NCBI GenBank assembly: GCA_950096615.1
Contig: CATNCP010000015.1
Coordinates: 1 to 56,573, forward strand
Reading direction: 5' to 3'
Origin: an uncultured Kangiella sp.
GTDB taxonomy: Bacteria; Pseudomonadota; Gammaproteobacteria; Enterobacterales; Kangiellaceae
DNA length: 56,573 bases
Shown here: positions 18,241-25,947 of the stretch, one piece after another
How the letters are laid out: each line of letters starts with the position of its first letter
How positions within the stretch are numbered: the first letter of the stretch is position 1
The notes under the pieces: model-generated
The model's database searches: none
Told to the model about the DNA's origin: nothing
What the model saw: the letters and a program-made list of their open reading frames with translations, nothing else
Position numbers and translations under genes: made by a program

Positions 18241-18356
18241 TTAAAGTACTCCTGAACACAACGGTTAACTACCCCCTAACTGTGTGTTCGCATCTCAAAA
18301 TATCTCCTTCTCATTTTGAGACGCAATTTTTAGCCCCCTCTTTGGGGGCTTTTTTA
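18241..18356 (+). ncRNA. Candidate small RNA with three stem-loops and an intrinsic terminator
   Basis: The DNA between the peptidase and chorismate mutase genes folds as three consecutive hairpins on the + strand, although both flanking genes are on the minus strand. Hairpin 1 (18254-18289) pairs GAACACA..CGGTTA with TAACTG.TGTGTTC and leaves the loop ACTACCCCC. Hairpin 2 (18293-18321) pairs TCTCAAAAT with ATTTTGAGA around the loop ATCTCCTTCTC. Hairpin 3 is a G/C terminator with a T run. The exposed C/U-rich loops, and ACTCCT in the 5' tail, are complementary to Shine-Dalgarno sequences, as in known regulatory RNAs. No open reading frame of note is inside. The exact ends are inferred. Confidence 0.5.
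18331..18356 (+). terminator. Intrinsic terminator of the candidate small RNA
   Basis: AGCCCCC / GGGGGCT with a five-base loop is followed by six T on the + strand only; the minus strand reads AAAAATT after the stem. It therefore does not serve the leftward chorismate mutase gene. Confidence 0.85.
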
Positions 18357-18376
18357 TCCCTGTAACTTTATAGTTA

Positions 18377-18640
18377 TCAATCAGTTAGCTGCATTCTGAC
18401 ACAGGCATCGAATATGGGTCGATAAATCGCCTCAAGCTCGTGTCGAGTGAAGTGCTTGCCATGGCGCTGATGTAAATCAAGGACAATGGCCTCCTCCCTC
18501 TCAGGAATTCGCGCCGATACCCCCTGTTCTTTTTTTATCGCAATCAATGACTGAACCAGCTCTGCCCGTTTTTCTATCAATTGCACTAAACGTTCATCGA
18601 CCTCATCAATTTTTGCTCGTACTGTTTCAAGTGACTCCAT
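18377..18640 (-). CDS. Stand-alone chorismate mutase (AroQ class)
   Basis: It converts chorismate to prephenate, the branch-point step for Phe and Tyr. The 87-residue all-helical domain matches AroQ enzymes: Arg/Asp pattern RAKIDEVDERLVQLIEKRAE in helix 1, the Lys in IAIKKEQ, and the helix 2 residues RIPEREEAI. It has no signal peptide and no fused dehydratase or DAHP synthase. The ATG at 18640 follows AAGG; a GTG directly before it is a less likely start. It is a second chorismate mutase beside the one fused in PheA at 22198, and it stands alone and divergent from cmoA. Confidence 0.88.
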   Translation of the reverse strand: MESLETVRAKIDEVDERLVQLIEKRAELVQSLIAIKKEQGVSARIPEREEAIVLDLHQRHGKHFTRHELEAIYRPIFDACVRMQLTD

Positions 18641-18736
18641 CACTGCCTTCTGTAGAATAAATCATGGTAACCTAGCGCTATTATAGTAGAATTACGCCCA
18701 TTGTGTTGAGCCAACTCTTTTATAGCACCAATCTTT

Positions 18737-19465
18737 ATGAGCAAAAAAGATAATATCTACGCTGATCAGCTGGAACAAGTCGAGTCCTTTAACTTTGATC
18801 AAAAAGTTGTGGAAGTTTTTCCTGACATGATTAAACGCTCCGTGCCCGGTTACACTGCGATTATTGATGGTATCGGTCAGCTTGCCAAGAAGTATACACA
18901 ATCCAATAGTTCAGTATACGATCTGGGTTGCTCACTGGGTGCAGCGACACTCTCTATCCGAGAAGCCGTGAATGATAGTAGCTGCCAAATCATAGCCGTT
19001 GATAATTCAACAGCTATGATAGAGCGCTGTAAGCTAATTCAGTCGGGCTATAACTTTTCTATGCCTGTAGAAATGGTTGAAGCGGACATTAATGACCTAG
19101 ACTTCCAAAATGCGAGTTTCGTCGTTTTAAACTTTACGCTCCAATTTCTACCAAGAGAACAGCGCCAGACGTTACTCAATAACATCTATCAGGGATTGAA
19201 CCCTGGAGGAGCTCTGGTTTTATCAGAAAAACTAACCATGAGCTCAGAAGCGCTGGATGCAAGCATCATCAATATTCACCATGATTTCAAGAAGCAAAAT
19301 GGCTACAGCGATATGGAAATTGCACAAAAGCGTGCAGCCTTAGAGAACGTACTGATTCCGGATACTAGAGAGCAGCATTATCAACGCTTTGAAAATGCAG
19401 GTTTTAAGCAGTACGACACCTGGTTCCAACACTACAATTTCGCATCATTCATTGCCGTAAAATAA
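18737..19465 (+). CDS. cmoA: Carboxy-S-adenosyl-L-methionine synthase
   Basis: CmoA makes carboxy-SAM from SAM and prephenate; CmoB uses it to finish uridine-5-oxyacetic acid at position 34 of tRNA. The 242 residues form a class I methyltransferase fold with SSVYDLGCSLGAATLSI as the SAM loop, AVDNSTAMIERC as the acidic loop and VVLNFTLQFLPRE. The N-terminal DKVVEVFPDMI-like stretch (FDQKVVEVFPDMIKRSVPGY) is a CmoA hallmark. cmoB begins one base after the stop. The gene is divergent from chorismate mutase, which produces prephenate, one of the CmoA substrates. Confidence 0.97.
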   Translation: MSKKDNIYADQLEQVESFNFDQKVVEVFPDMIKRSVPGYTAIIDGIGQLAKKYTQSNSSVYDLGCSLGAATLSIREAVNDSSCQIIAVDNSTAMIERCKLIQSGYNFSMPVEMVEADINDLDFQNASFVVLNFTLQFLPREQRQTLLNNIYQGLNPGGALVLSEKLTMSSEALDASIINIHHDFKKQNGYSDMEIAQKRAALENVLIPDTREQHYQRFENAGFKQYDTWFQHYNFASFIAVK

Positions 19466-19466
19466 T

Positions 19467-20465
19467 ATGTTTAGTTTTAACGATACTTATAACGCTCTAT
19501 TAGATACACGCCTACATCCTTGGGTTGATCAGTTTAAAGATGCTGTTCATAAACGAATGGCCGATTATACTCATGGCAATATTACTCAGTGGATTGAGCT
19601 ATTAAAGCAACTACCCGATATTACGCCTGACCAGATTGATATCACGAACAAAGTGGCGATTGGAAGCCGTCAGCAACTGTCTGATAGTGAGTTTGAACAA
19701 TTAGAACAACTATTAAAGCAATTCCATCCTTGGAGAAAAGGCCCCTACCACCTCTTTGGACAGCACATTGACACTGAATGGCGCTCTGACTGGAAGTGGG
19801 ATCGTGTTAAAAATCATATTAGTCCTTTAAAGGATAGAATTGTTCTCGACGTAGGCTGTGGCAACGGTTACCACTGCTGGAGAATGGCGGCACAAGAACC
19901 TAAGTTGGTATTAGGTATTGATCCCTCCCAGCTATTTCTAATGCAGTTCGCCATCATGCAGAAATATCTATCAGCTTATCCCGTGCATTATTTACCGGTT
20001 GGCCTAGAGTACCTACCACAAAACATGGGGAAGCAAGGCTTCGACACCATATTTTCAATGGGCGTTTTGTATCATCGTCGCTCGCCAATTGACCACATTG
20101 TTCACCTCAAAAACCTTCTCAAGCCCGGCGGCGAGTTGGTATTAGAAACTTTAGTCATTGACGGGGAAGATGATCAGTGTCTGATTCCAAGGGATCGATA
20201 CGCACAAATGAACAATGTGTGGTTCCTGCCAACAACAGGTATGCTTAAGAACTGGATGCGTAAGTGTGGTCTAGAAAATGTGCAAGTGGCTAATGTATCA
20301 ACCACCAGTACTGAAGAACAAAGAGCTACTGACTGGATGACTTTCCAGTCGCTTGAGGACTATCTCGATCCACATGACAAAGGCCTGACGATCGAAGGCT
20401 ACCCTGCACCCAAACGCGCTTTTATGGTTGCGCAAAAGCCTCTTCAAAAGAACAAGAAGCCATAG
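19467..20465 (+). CDS. cmoB: tRNA U34 carboxymethyltransferase
   Basis: CmoB moves the carboxymethyl group of carboxy-SAM to 5-hydroxyuridine 34 of tRNA, giving cmo5U and broad wobble reading. The 332 residues are family-length. The N-terminal helical domain ends in RKGPYHLFGQHIDTEWRSDW, followed by the SAM loop IVLDVGCGNGYHCWRM at about 126-140 and the signature MGVLYHRRSPIDHI. It is one base from cmoA and one base from rluA, so the three genes form one translation-coupled tRNA/rRNA modification operon. Confidence 0.97.
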   Translation: MFSFNDTYNALLDTRLHPWVDQFKDAVHKRMADYTHGNITQWIELLKQLPDITPDQIDITNKVAIGSRQQLSDSEFEQLEQLLKQFHPWRKGPYHLFGQHIDTEWRSDWKWDRVKNHISPLKDRIVLDVGCGNGYHCWRMAAQEPKLVLGIDPSQLFLMQFAIMQKYLSAYPVHYLPVGLEYLPQNMGKQGFDTIFSMGVLYHRRSPIDHIVHLKNLLKPGGELVLETLVIDGEDDQCLIPRDRYAQMNNVWFLPTTGMLKNWMRKCGLENVQVANVSTTSTEEQRATDWMTFQSLEDYLDPHDKGLTIEGYPAPKRAFMVAQKPLQKNKKP

Positions 20466-20466
20466 C

Positions 20467-21141
20467 ATGTCTGACAAAGATTACCATATAGTGCCTTTCT
20501 GCTCTGCGCCTGTGCGTATTATTAAGCCTAACAAAAACTTTCTGTTTGTTGCTAAACCTGCTGGGTTATTAACCATTCCCGGGAGACATGAAGAAAACAA
20601 GGACTGCCTAATTACAAGGTTACAAAACCACCCTAAGTCGCAAACTGCAACCGTGGTTCATCGTCTTGATATGGCGACCTCAGGCATTATGGTTGTTGCG
20701 CTCAGTAAAATGGCTCACCGAGAAATCAGCCGGCAGTTCGAACACCGAGAAACACAAAAACACTACATTGCCATGGTAGATGGTATTGTTAAAGACGATG
20801 ATGGTGTCATTGATTTGCCCATGATCGCAGACTGGCCCAATAGACCTAGGCAGAAAATTGATTTTGACGAAGGTAAAAAAGCGGTCACTGAGTGGCGTGT
20901 TCTTGATAGAGACATTAAAAATAACTGTACGCGGCTTAAGCTAACTCCAATAACTGGGCGTAGCCACCAGTTGAGATTGCACTGCTTAGAACTTGGTCAC
21001 CCGATTTTAGGCTGTAACCTATATGCTAAAAATGGTTCTGAACATAAAGCGTCTAGACTTTTGCTTCATGCCGAATCACTAACGATTAAGGACCCAAAAA
21101 CAGGTAAATTAATTACGGCACAAGCGCCCTGCGCTTTTTAA
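20467..21141 (+). CDS. rluA: RluA-type pseudouridine synthase (23S rRNA U746 / tRNA U32)
   Basis: RluA makes pseudouridine at 23S position 746 and tRNA position 32. The 224-residue protein lacks an S4 domain, as RluA does. It carries PAGLLTIPGRHEENKDCLIT, the catalytic Asp68 in VVHRLDMATSG, the block DLPMIADWPNRPRQKIDF that is typical of RluA rather than RluC/D, and PITGRSHQLRLH. I start it at the ATG at 20467, one base after the cmoB stop; a longer frame beginning inside cmoB has no better start. It ends the cmoA-cmoB-rluA operon; the next 180 bases hold no gene until the tRNA. Confidence 0.93.
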   Translation: MSDKDYHIVPFCSAPVRIIKPNKNFLFVAKPAGLLTIPGRHEENKDCLITRLQNHPKSQTATVVHRLDMATSGIMVVALSKMAHREISRQFEHRETQKHYIAMVDGIVKDDDGVIDLPMIADWPNRPRQKIDFDEGKKAVTEWRVLDRDIKNNCTRLKLTPITGRSHQLRLHCLELGHPILGCNLYAKNGSEHKASRLLLHAESLTIKDPKTGKLITAQAPCAF

Positions 21142-21323
21142 CTTGATTAAAAAACCAAGACTTGTCAGAATACCGCCGACTTAATAAAGCACCTGTTGCT
21201 GGGGCTGAGATTAAGCCCTAAGTGATAACTTCGAAGAACACAAGGGTATAGTTGGGTTTGGAGCGAAGCTCCAACAGAAGTAGAAAGCAAAATGAATAAA
21301 TTGGTAACTGCGTTTTAAAATAC

Positions 21324-21400
21324 GCACCCGTAGCTCAGTTGGATAGAGCGTCGCCCTCCGGAGGCGAAGGCCGCAGGTTCGACTCCTGCCGGGTGCGCCA
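21324..21400 (+). tRNA. tRNA-Arg (anticodon CCG)
   Basis: A complete 77-nt cloverleaf: acceptor arms GCACCCG / CGGGTGC, D-arm AGCTCAGTTGGATAGAGC, anticodon arm TCGCC-CTCCGGA-GGCGA, T-arm GCAGGTTCGACTCCTGC, discriminator G and an encoded CCA. The anticodon CCG reads the Arg codon CGG. Upstream there is a hairpin GGAGC-GAA-GCTCC near 21263 and no other tRNA. Its 3' end lies two bases from the stop codon of the convergent gene at 21403. Confidence 0.97.
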
Positions 21401-21402
21401 TT

Positions 21403-21882
21403 TTATTCAGACTTCATCTTTTCAGACACTTCCTTAAAGTGCTCAACCGTTTTATCAACAGTTTCTTTTATTTCAGCCTGATACTCCTGCTCAATCAACA
21501 TCATATCTCTGGTGAACTTCATTTGTTGGCGCTTCTCTAAATCAGTCCAAGCTTGATGCGTTGGGATATGCTCAGTTTTATCATAAACCTCATAATAAAC
21601 CTCGAAGGGTTTTCTCTCCTCTTCACTCAGGCGTAACTGATCAATCAAGACCTTCAAACGAACACAGCCCTCTATCGTCGGGCACTGTTCTTGTTGCATG
21701 GCTTTTGAAATATCAACAATACTTTCAACAACTGAACTCATCTGAGCACGGTTCTTTTTTGCTAGCTCTTCATCAGCAACTTTTTTTAGTGCTTTCTGTT
21801 TGCTCAATTTTGATAATAAATAAACCGCATAAATAGCAAGCACGAACGTTATAAAAGATGCAATATAATAAAAAATGACCAT
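21403..21882 (-). CDS. Membrane-anchored DUF2489-like protein
   Basis: The function is unknown. The 159-residue protein has one N-terminal membrane helix (IFYYIASFITFVLAIYAVYL) and a cytoplasmic coiled, charged body. The central pattern QCPTIEGCVRLKVLIDQL with two cysteines, then the segment containing VYDKTEHIPTHQAW, matches DUF2489 proteins of pseudomonads and relatives. The gene is convergent with the tRNA-Arg gene, with two bases between them, so no room is left for a separate terminator. Confidence 0.75.
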   Translation of the reverse strand: MVIFYYIASFITFVLAIYAVYLLSKLSKQKALKKVADEELAKKNRAQMSSVVESIVDISKAMQQEQCPTIEGCVRLKVLIDQLRLSEEERKPFEVYYEVYDKTEHIPTHQAWTDLEKRQQMKFTRDMMLIEQEYQAEIKETVDKTVEHFKEVSEKMKSE

Positions 21883-22001
21883 AGATTACTCCAGCCATAT
21901 GCCAGTAGTGATAATGGGGCTAGGATACCTATATTTGTGGTTATTTAACAGTAATAGCTAGCTTCCTTACGGCTTCGGCTCTCCTTATAACCAAATAAGA
22001 A

Positions 22002-22031
22002 TTGACTTATTTTTATAGTTAGCGTTACTAT
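22002..22031 (+). promoter_or_regulatory. Probable promoter of the pheL-pheA operon
   Basis: TTGACT at 22002 and TACTAT at 22026 have an 18-base spacer. Used this way, the transcript would begin almost at the leader-peptide ATG. An alternative -10, TATAGT at 22014-22019, would leave about 12 bases of leader but has a poor -35. The 120 bases further upstream hold nothing I recognise. Confidence 0.35.
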
Positions 22032-22037
22032 CAAGCT

Positions 22038-22112
22038 ATGAACTTAAAGGCACAGCAGTATTATTTTTACTTTTTTACTCCAGAATCGTCGGGAGAAGCT
22101 GTGTTCGCCTAA
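22038..22112 (+). CDS. pheL: Aromatic amino acid operon leader peptide
   Basis: A 24-codon open frame from ATG to TAA encodes MNLKAQQYYFYFFTPE and then SSGEAVFA. Codons 8-13 (22059-22076) are Tyr-Tyr-Phe-Tyr-Phe-Phe, the run expected of an attenuator leader for Phe/Tyr synthesis genes. E. coli PheL has seven Phe and no Tyr; the mixture here suggests that lack of either charged tRNA would stall the ribosome. The stop codon sits inside the upstream half of the antiterminator region. The ribosome site is poor (AAGCT), which is the weakest part of the case; the codon run and the RNA geometry are the evidence. Confidence 0.8.
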   Translation: MNLKAQQYYFYFFTPESSGEAVFA

Positions 22113-22163
22113 AAAAAGTAGAACGAACAACACAAAAACCTCCCAAACGGGAGGTTTTTTTTT
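22059..22163 (+). promoter_or_regulatory. Transcription attenuator ahead of pheA
   Basis: Two exclusive RNA folds are visible. Antiterminator: GGGAG (22091-22095) and GTGTTCG (22101-22107) pair with CGAAC..CAC (22124-22133) and CTCCC (22140-22144). Terminator: CCTCCC pairs with GGGAGG. A ribosome stalled on the Tyr/Phe codons leaves GGGAG/GTGTTCG free, so the antiterminator forms and pheA is read. A ribosome that reaches the TAA at 22110 covers that segment and the terminator forms. This is the standard trp/phe attenuation logic; that it operates here is inferred. Confidence 0.75.
22135..22163 (+). terminator. Attenuator terminator hairpin
   Basis: AAAACCTCCC / GGGAGGTTTT with loop AAAC and a run of nine T lies 35 bases ahead of the pheA start codon. 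Confidence 0.9.
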
Positions 22164-22197
22164 GCCCGAATATTAGAGAAAACAACAGGATAGTAGG

Positions 22198-23415
22198 ATG
22201 AAAGACCAAACCAACACAGCAACTAGTGGTTCAAATGACCTCGATAATCTTCGTCAATCCATTGGTCGGCTGGATGAAGAACTACTCAAGATCTTTGCTG
22301 AGCGCCGAAAATTAAGCTTAGCGGTTGCAGCGAATAAGTTAACAGCAAACAGAAAAGTTCGGGATCAAGCGCAAGAGAAAAACCTCCTGAGCAACCTGAC
22401 GGCAAAGGGACAAGATCTTGGTATTGATCCGAGTGTTACCTTAAGCTTGTTCCACAATATCATTGAAGATTCCGTCCGAAGCCAATACGACTTCTTCCTT
22501 GAAAATAGCTCAGCGGAATCACTCGAACCACTGACACTTGCTGTACTGGGAGAGCCCGACTCTTACAGCCACATAGCTGCTCAACAACACTTCTCAACCA
22601 AGAAACGTCGCTTTGTTCCTGAGCACTGCCCCAGTTTCTTATCAATCTTCAAGGCTATAGAATCCAAGCAAGCTGACATTGGTATCGTACCTATCGAAAA
22701 TACAACGGCCGGCAACATCACCGAAGTGTACGATTTATTGCTGCAATACCAATTAAAAATCGTTGGTGAAGAAAAGCTTAAAGTTAAACATTGTTTAGTA
22801 GCTCCTAAAGGTGCGACTCTCGATACCATCAAGGACGTTTACTCACACCCTCAAGCTATTGCCCAATGCAAAAGCTTCTTCAATCAACACCCAGCAATTA
22901 ACAGTCATTTCCGTAGTAGTACCAGCTCTGCACTCAAACTCGTAGCTGAATATCAAAACCCCAGCATTGCGGCTATCGCTAGCGAGCAAGCAGCCGAAAA
23001 TTCCGGACTAGAAGTACTCAGCTATGGCATTAACAACTACCAGGAAAATTACACGCGATTCCTGTTAATCGCTAACAAGGATATTGCTGTACCTAATGCT
23101 ATTCCGGCAAAAACAACCATAACCTTGCAGACGCCTCAAAAGCCGGGCGCCCTGCTCGACTGTTTGCAGGTATTTAAAAGTCACGGTATCAATATGACTA
23201 AACTTGAATCACGTCCTATTCCGACAAAACCATGGCAAGAGCTGTTCTATATAGACTTTGAGGGTAATGCATCTGATTTAACTATCGAGAAAGCTATCAA
23301 TGAAATTAAACGACAAGCTTCTGAAGTTACTGTACTGGGTAGTTATCCGATGCATGATATTTTGGCAACGAAACTTGATCACCATGCATTAAGTAACCAG
23401 TTTAATACACTTTAA
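22198..23415 (+). CDS. pheA: Bifunctional chorismate mutase / prephenate dehydratase (P-protein)
   Basis: PheA converts chorismate to prephenate and then to phenylpyruvate. The 405 residues contain three domains: AroQ chorismate mutase (about 10-95, RQSIGRLDEELLKIFAERRK), prephenate dehydratase (about 110-290, with VLGEPDSYSHIAAQQHF, IGIVPIENTTAGNITEVYDL and the TRF motif in NYTRFLLIA), and a C-terminal ACT regulatory domain (about 300-385, KPGALLDCLQVF and KLESRPIPTKPWQE). GALLD and ESRP are the Phe-binding motifs, so feedback inhibition by Phe is expected. AGTAGG stands ahead of the ATG. It is the first structural gene after the attenuator and is followed 11 bases on by DAHP synthase. Confidence 0.96.
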   Translation: MKDQTNTATSGSNDLDNLRQSIGRLDEELLKIFAERRKLSLAVAANKLTANRKVRDQAQEKNLLSNLTAKGQDLGIDPSVTLSLFHNIIEDSVRSQYDFFLENSSAESLEPLTLAVLGEPDSYSHIAAQQHFSTKKRRFVPEHCPSFLSIFKAIESKQADIGIVPIENTTAGNITEVYDLLLQYQLKIVGEEKLKVKHCLVAPKGATLDTIKDVYSHPQAIAQCKSFFNQHPAINSHFRSSTSSALKLVAEYQNPSIAAIASEQAAENSGLEVLSYGINNYQENYTRFLLIANKDIAVPNAIPAKTTITLQTPQKPGALLDCLQVFKSHGINMTKLESRPIPTKPWQELFYIDFEGNASDLTIEKAINEIKRQASEVTVLGSYPMHDILATKLDHHALSNQFNTL

Positions 23416-23426
23416 GAGGCTGAATT

Positions 23427-24455
23427 ATGTCTGTAACACACAACACTATCAACAACACCAACATTAATCGCCTCGATCTTCTACTCACGCCAGAGGCGCT
23501 TAAAATTAAAATTCCTCTGACTGAAAAAGCAGCGAACACTGTTATCAATGGGCGTAATACCATTCAAGATATTTTAGATGGCAAAGATAACCGCACTTTA
23601 ATTATTGCAGGCCCCTGCTCAATTCATGACTTGGAAAGCGCAAAGGAATATGCGCAGAGACTGAAAACATTACATGACAAGCTTTCAGATAAACTGTTCA
23701 TTGTCATGAGAGCATACTTCGAGAAGCCTCGAACGAATGTTGGTTGGAAAGGTTTAATCAATGATCCGACTCTTGATGGTTCGAATGACATGAACTTAGG
23801 TTTAAGCAAAGCCAGAGAGTTATTGGCTTGGATAGCTGAGCTCGGCCTACCCACTGCGACTGAAGCTTTAGATCCGGTAACACCTCAGTATGTTGCCGAT
23901 TTAATTAGCTGGTCTGCTATCGGCGCAAGAACCACGGAATCACAAACACACCGTGAGATGGCCTCAGGACTATCAATGCCGGTGGGTTTCAAGAATAGTA
24001 CTGATGGCTCATTAACCGCTGCCGTCAATGCAATTATTAGTGCTCAGTCGCCACATACATTTATTGGTATTGATAACGGCGGCAATACTGCCCTTCTACA
24101 TACCAATGGCAACCCTTACTCACACATCATTTTACGGGGTGGGAAAACACCTAACTATGATGAGCAAAGCGTGGCCCAGTGTATCTCTGACCTCGAAGCA
24201 GCCAACATTAATCCTCGTATTATTATTGATGCGAGCCATGGCAATTCGAGCAAAGATTTTTCTAAACAGCCAGGTGTTGCTAGGAATGTTATGGAGCAAA
24301 TCAGAACTGGCAATCAAACGATTAAAGGTATTATGCTCGAAAGCCACTTGATCGAAGGTAATCAAAAATTATCCGACAAGCTGACCTACGGAAAGTCTAT
24401 TACGGATAGCTGTATTGATTGGGAAGAAACTGAGAAGCTATTGAGTTCTCTGTAA
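23427..24455 (+). CDS. 3-deoxy-7-phosphoheptulonate (DAHP) synthase, class I
   Basis: It joins phosphoenolpyruvate and erythrose 4-phosphate in the first step of the shikimate pathway. The 342 residues match the AroF/AroG/AroH family: IAGPCSIHD, MRAYFEKPRTNVGWKGLIND, GARTTESQTHREMASGLSMP, GFKNSTDGS, ILRGGKTPNYD with the metal and substrate residues, and IIDASHGNSSKDF. The amino acid that inhibits this isoenzyme cannot be read reliably from sequence; Phe or Tyr is likely from its operon with pheA. Coupling the entry enzyme and pheA behind one attenuator ties pathway input to demand for aromatic residues. Confidence 0.95.
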   Translation: MSVTHNTINNTNINRLDLLLTPEALKIKIPLTEKAANTVINGRNTIQDILDGKDNRTLIIAGPCSIHDLESAKEYAQRLKTLHDKLSDKLFIVMRAYFEKPRTNVGWKGLINDPTLDGSNDMNLGLSKARELLAWIAELGLPTATEALDPVTPQYVADLISWSAIGARTTESQTHREMASGLSMPVGFKNSTDGSLTAAVNAIISAQSPHTFIGIDNGGNTALLHTNGNPYSHIILRGGKTPNYDEQSVAQCISDLEAANINPRIIIDASHGNSSKDFSKQPGVARNVMEQIRTGNQTIKGIMLESHLIEGNQKLSDKLTYGKSITDSCIDWEETEKLLSSL

Positions 24456-24500
24456 GGAAAGCTCTCTATAAACAAAGATCCCAGTAAATAATACGTGTTA

Positions 24501-24527
24501 AAAAAAGCCGGTGGTTAGCCGGCTTTT
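24501..24527 (+). terminator. Intrinsic terminator of the pheA-DAHP synthase operon
   Basis: AAGCCGG / CCGGCTT with a seven-base loop is followed by TTTT. It also sits directly before the stop of the convergent amidohydrolase. Confidence 0.82.
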
Positions 24528-24531
24528 GCTA

Positions 24532-25929
24532 TTATGCTTCAGGAAGCTTGCGGGTAAGGTTTTCCTCTTTCGGGATACTTTTTTCTTTATAAATCGTGCC
24601 GCCTTTTACGACTAGATCAACATTTTGTAATAAGTTTACATATTTAAGAGCATCGCCTTTAACTGCGATAATATCGGCATACTTGCCCGGAACAACAGTT
24701 CCTAAGTCTTGGTCAACACCCATGAACTTTGCTGGCCAGTAAGTAGCAGCTTGAATGGCTTCCATTACCGGCACATCAAACTCATCAACCCAAACCTGCA
24801 ACTCATGCCAAGTAGACTGGCAATGGAACTTCATAGGAATACCACTATCAGTGCCTACCAACAAAATTGCACCACTGTTGCGAAGCTGATTGAACTTGGT
24901 TTTTAAAGTCGGTTTACGTTTTGGAGTAAGCTGCATATACCCAAGGCGCTCTGGGTGCGCGATCGATTGTTTAATATCAGCAACGGTTTCTTTGGTCAGC
25001 CCTCGCTTCCAACACTGGTTATCAAGCTCTTCAGAGTTTTCACGGGTATATTCGTAATTCCACAAGCCCTCAACCGTAGGAGTCCAATATAAAGGCCCAC
25101 CACTGATGCGTCCCTTCGCGGTTCTTTCCTTTAGCATAGTCATGATATCTTCTGGGTACTCTGGAGCCGTTGTTAGCCCTGTATGCTCAAAGTTATCAAC
25201 GCCAATTTCTAGGCCAATGCGAATTTCGTCAGGTTTGTGAGAGTGGCCCACTACTTTCATACCTTGCTTATGAGCTTCATCAACAATGGCTTTGGCATGC
25301 GACAAGGGCATCACGTCATGATCAATAAGTTTGACCACATCCATGCCAGCATCTTTGAGTTTACGAACCTTTTGTCGCGCATCTCGTTCACTCGAAATCC
25401 CCCAGCGAAACGCTTCTGTTCCTGGGTAAGGCTTATGTTGTAGGAATGGTCCTGACATATACATTCTGGGGCCGCTTAAATCACCCTGATTAATTGCCTC
25501 TTTAATCTGCTTTGACTCTTTTAAGGGAGCGCCGAGATCACGAGCACTGGTAACCCCTGCGAGTAGCAACTGCTCCGCAGACGCCGGCATGATTTCGCTG
25601 CCTAATTTATCAATGTAAGCTTTATCCCAGTACTTATAATCTGAATGGCCATTGATCATAAGGTGAACATGCATATCCCACAGCCCTGGTAGAACAGTCA
25701 TACCTTCGGTTGAAATCACATCATAACCGTTAGGAACTTCGAGTTCTTTTTCAGTACCCACAGCAACAATTCGTTCGTCTTTTACCAGAATGACACTGTC
25801 ATGTATCACTTTGCCGCCAGTCCCATCGACTAAAGTACCACCGACGAAAGCTTTTAACTCAGCTGCTTGTGCAACATTTGGAACTAAACCGAAAGTTACA
25901 AACAAAACGAATAGAATTTTAATCTTCAT
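24532..25929 (-). CDS. Exported amidohydrolase (imidazolonepropionase-like)
   Basis: A periplasmic metal-dependent hydrolase of 465 residues with unknown substrate. The signal peptide is KIKILFVLFVTFGLVP followed by NVAQAAE. The metal-binding pattern is complete: GLWDMHVHL (His pair), a Lys candidate in DVVKLIDHD, VVGHSHKPDEI, FEHTGLT, and ILLVGTDSGIPMKF with the catalytic Asp; the end is LGTVVPGKYADIIAVKGD. The ATG at 25929 follows AGGTG; a GTG two codons upstream is less likely. It is a shorter relative of the lipoprotein at 7363, without its extra N-terminal domain, and lies just 3' of the MscS gene in the same direction (18 bases), perhaps co-transcribed. Confidence 0.9.
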   Translation of the reverse strand: MKIKILFVLFVTFGLVPNVAQAAELKAFVGGTLVDGTGGKVIHDSVILVKDERIVAVGTEKELEVPNGYDVISTEGMTVLPGLWDMHVHLMINGHSDYKYWDKAYIDKLGSEIMPASAEQLLLAGVTSARDLGAPLKESKQIKEAINQGDLSGPRMYMSGPFLQHKPYPGTEAFRWGISSERDARQKVRKLKDAGMDVVKLIDHDVMPLSHAKAIVDEAHKQGMKVVGHSHKPDEIRIGLEIGVDNFEHTGLTTAPEYPEDIMTMLKERTAKGRISGGPLYWTPTVEGLWNYEYTRENSEELDNQCWKRGLTKETVADIKQSIAHPERLGYMQLTPKRKPTLKTKFNQLRNSGAILLVGTDSGIPMKFHCQSTWHELQVWVDEFDVPVMEAIQAATYWPAKFMGVDQDLGTVVPGKYADIIAVKGDALKYVNLLQNVDLVVKGGTIYKEKSIPKEENLTRKLPEA

Positions 25930-25947
25930 TATCACCTCACTTAGTTA

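Noticed and set aside
21200-21270. CTGAGA next to a GGGGC/GCCC pairing, resembling the thiamine pyrophosphate riboswitch
   Set aside because: The second conserved half (ACC..GAACCTGAT..GGTAATGCC) is missing and the downstream elements are a tRNA and a convergent gene, with no thiamine gene.
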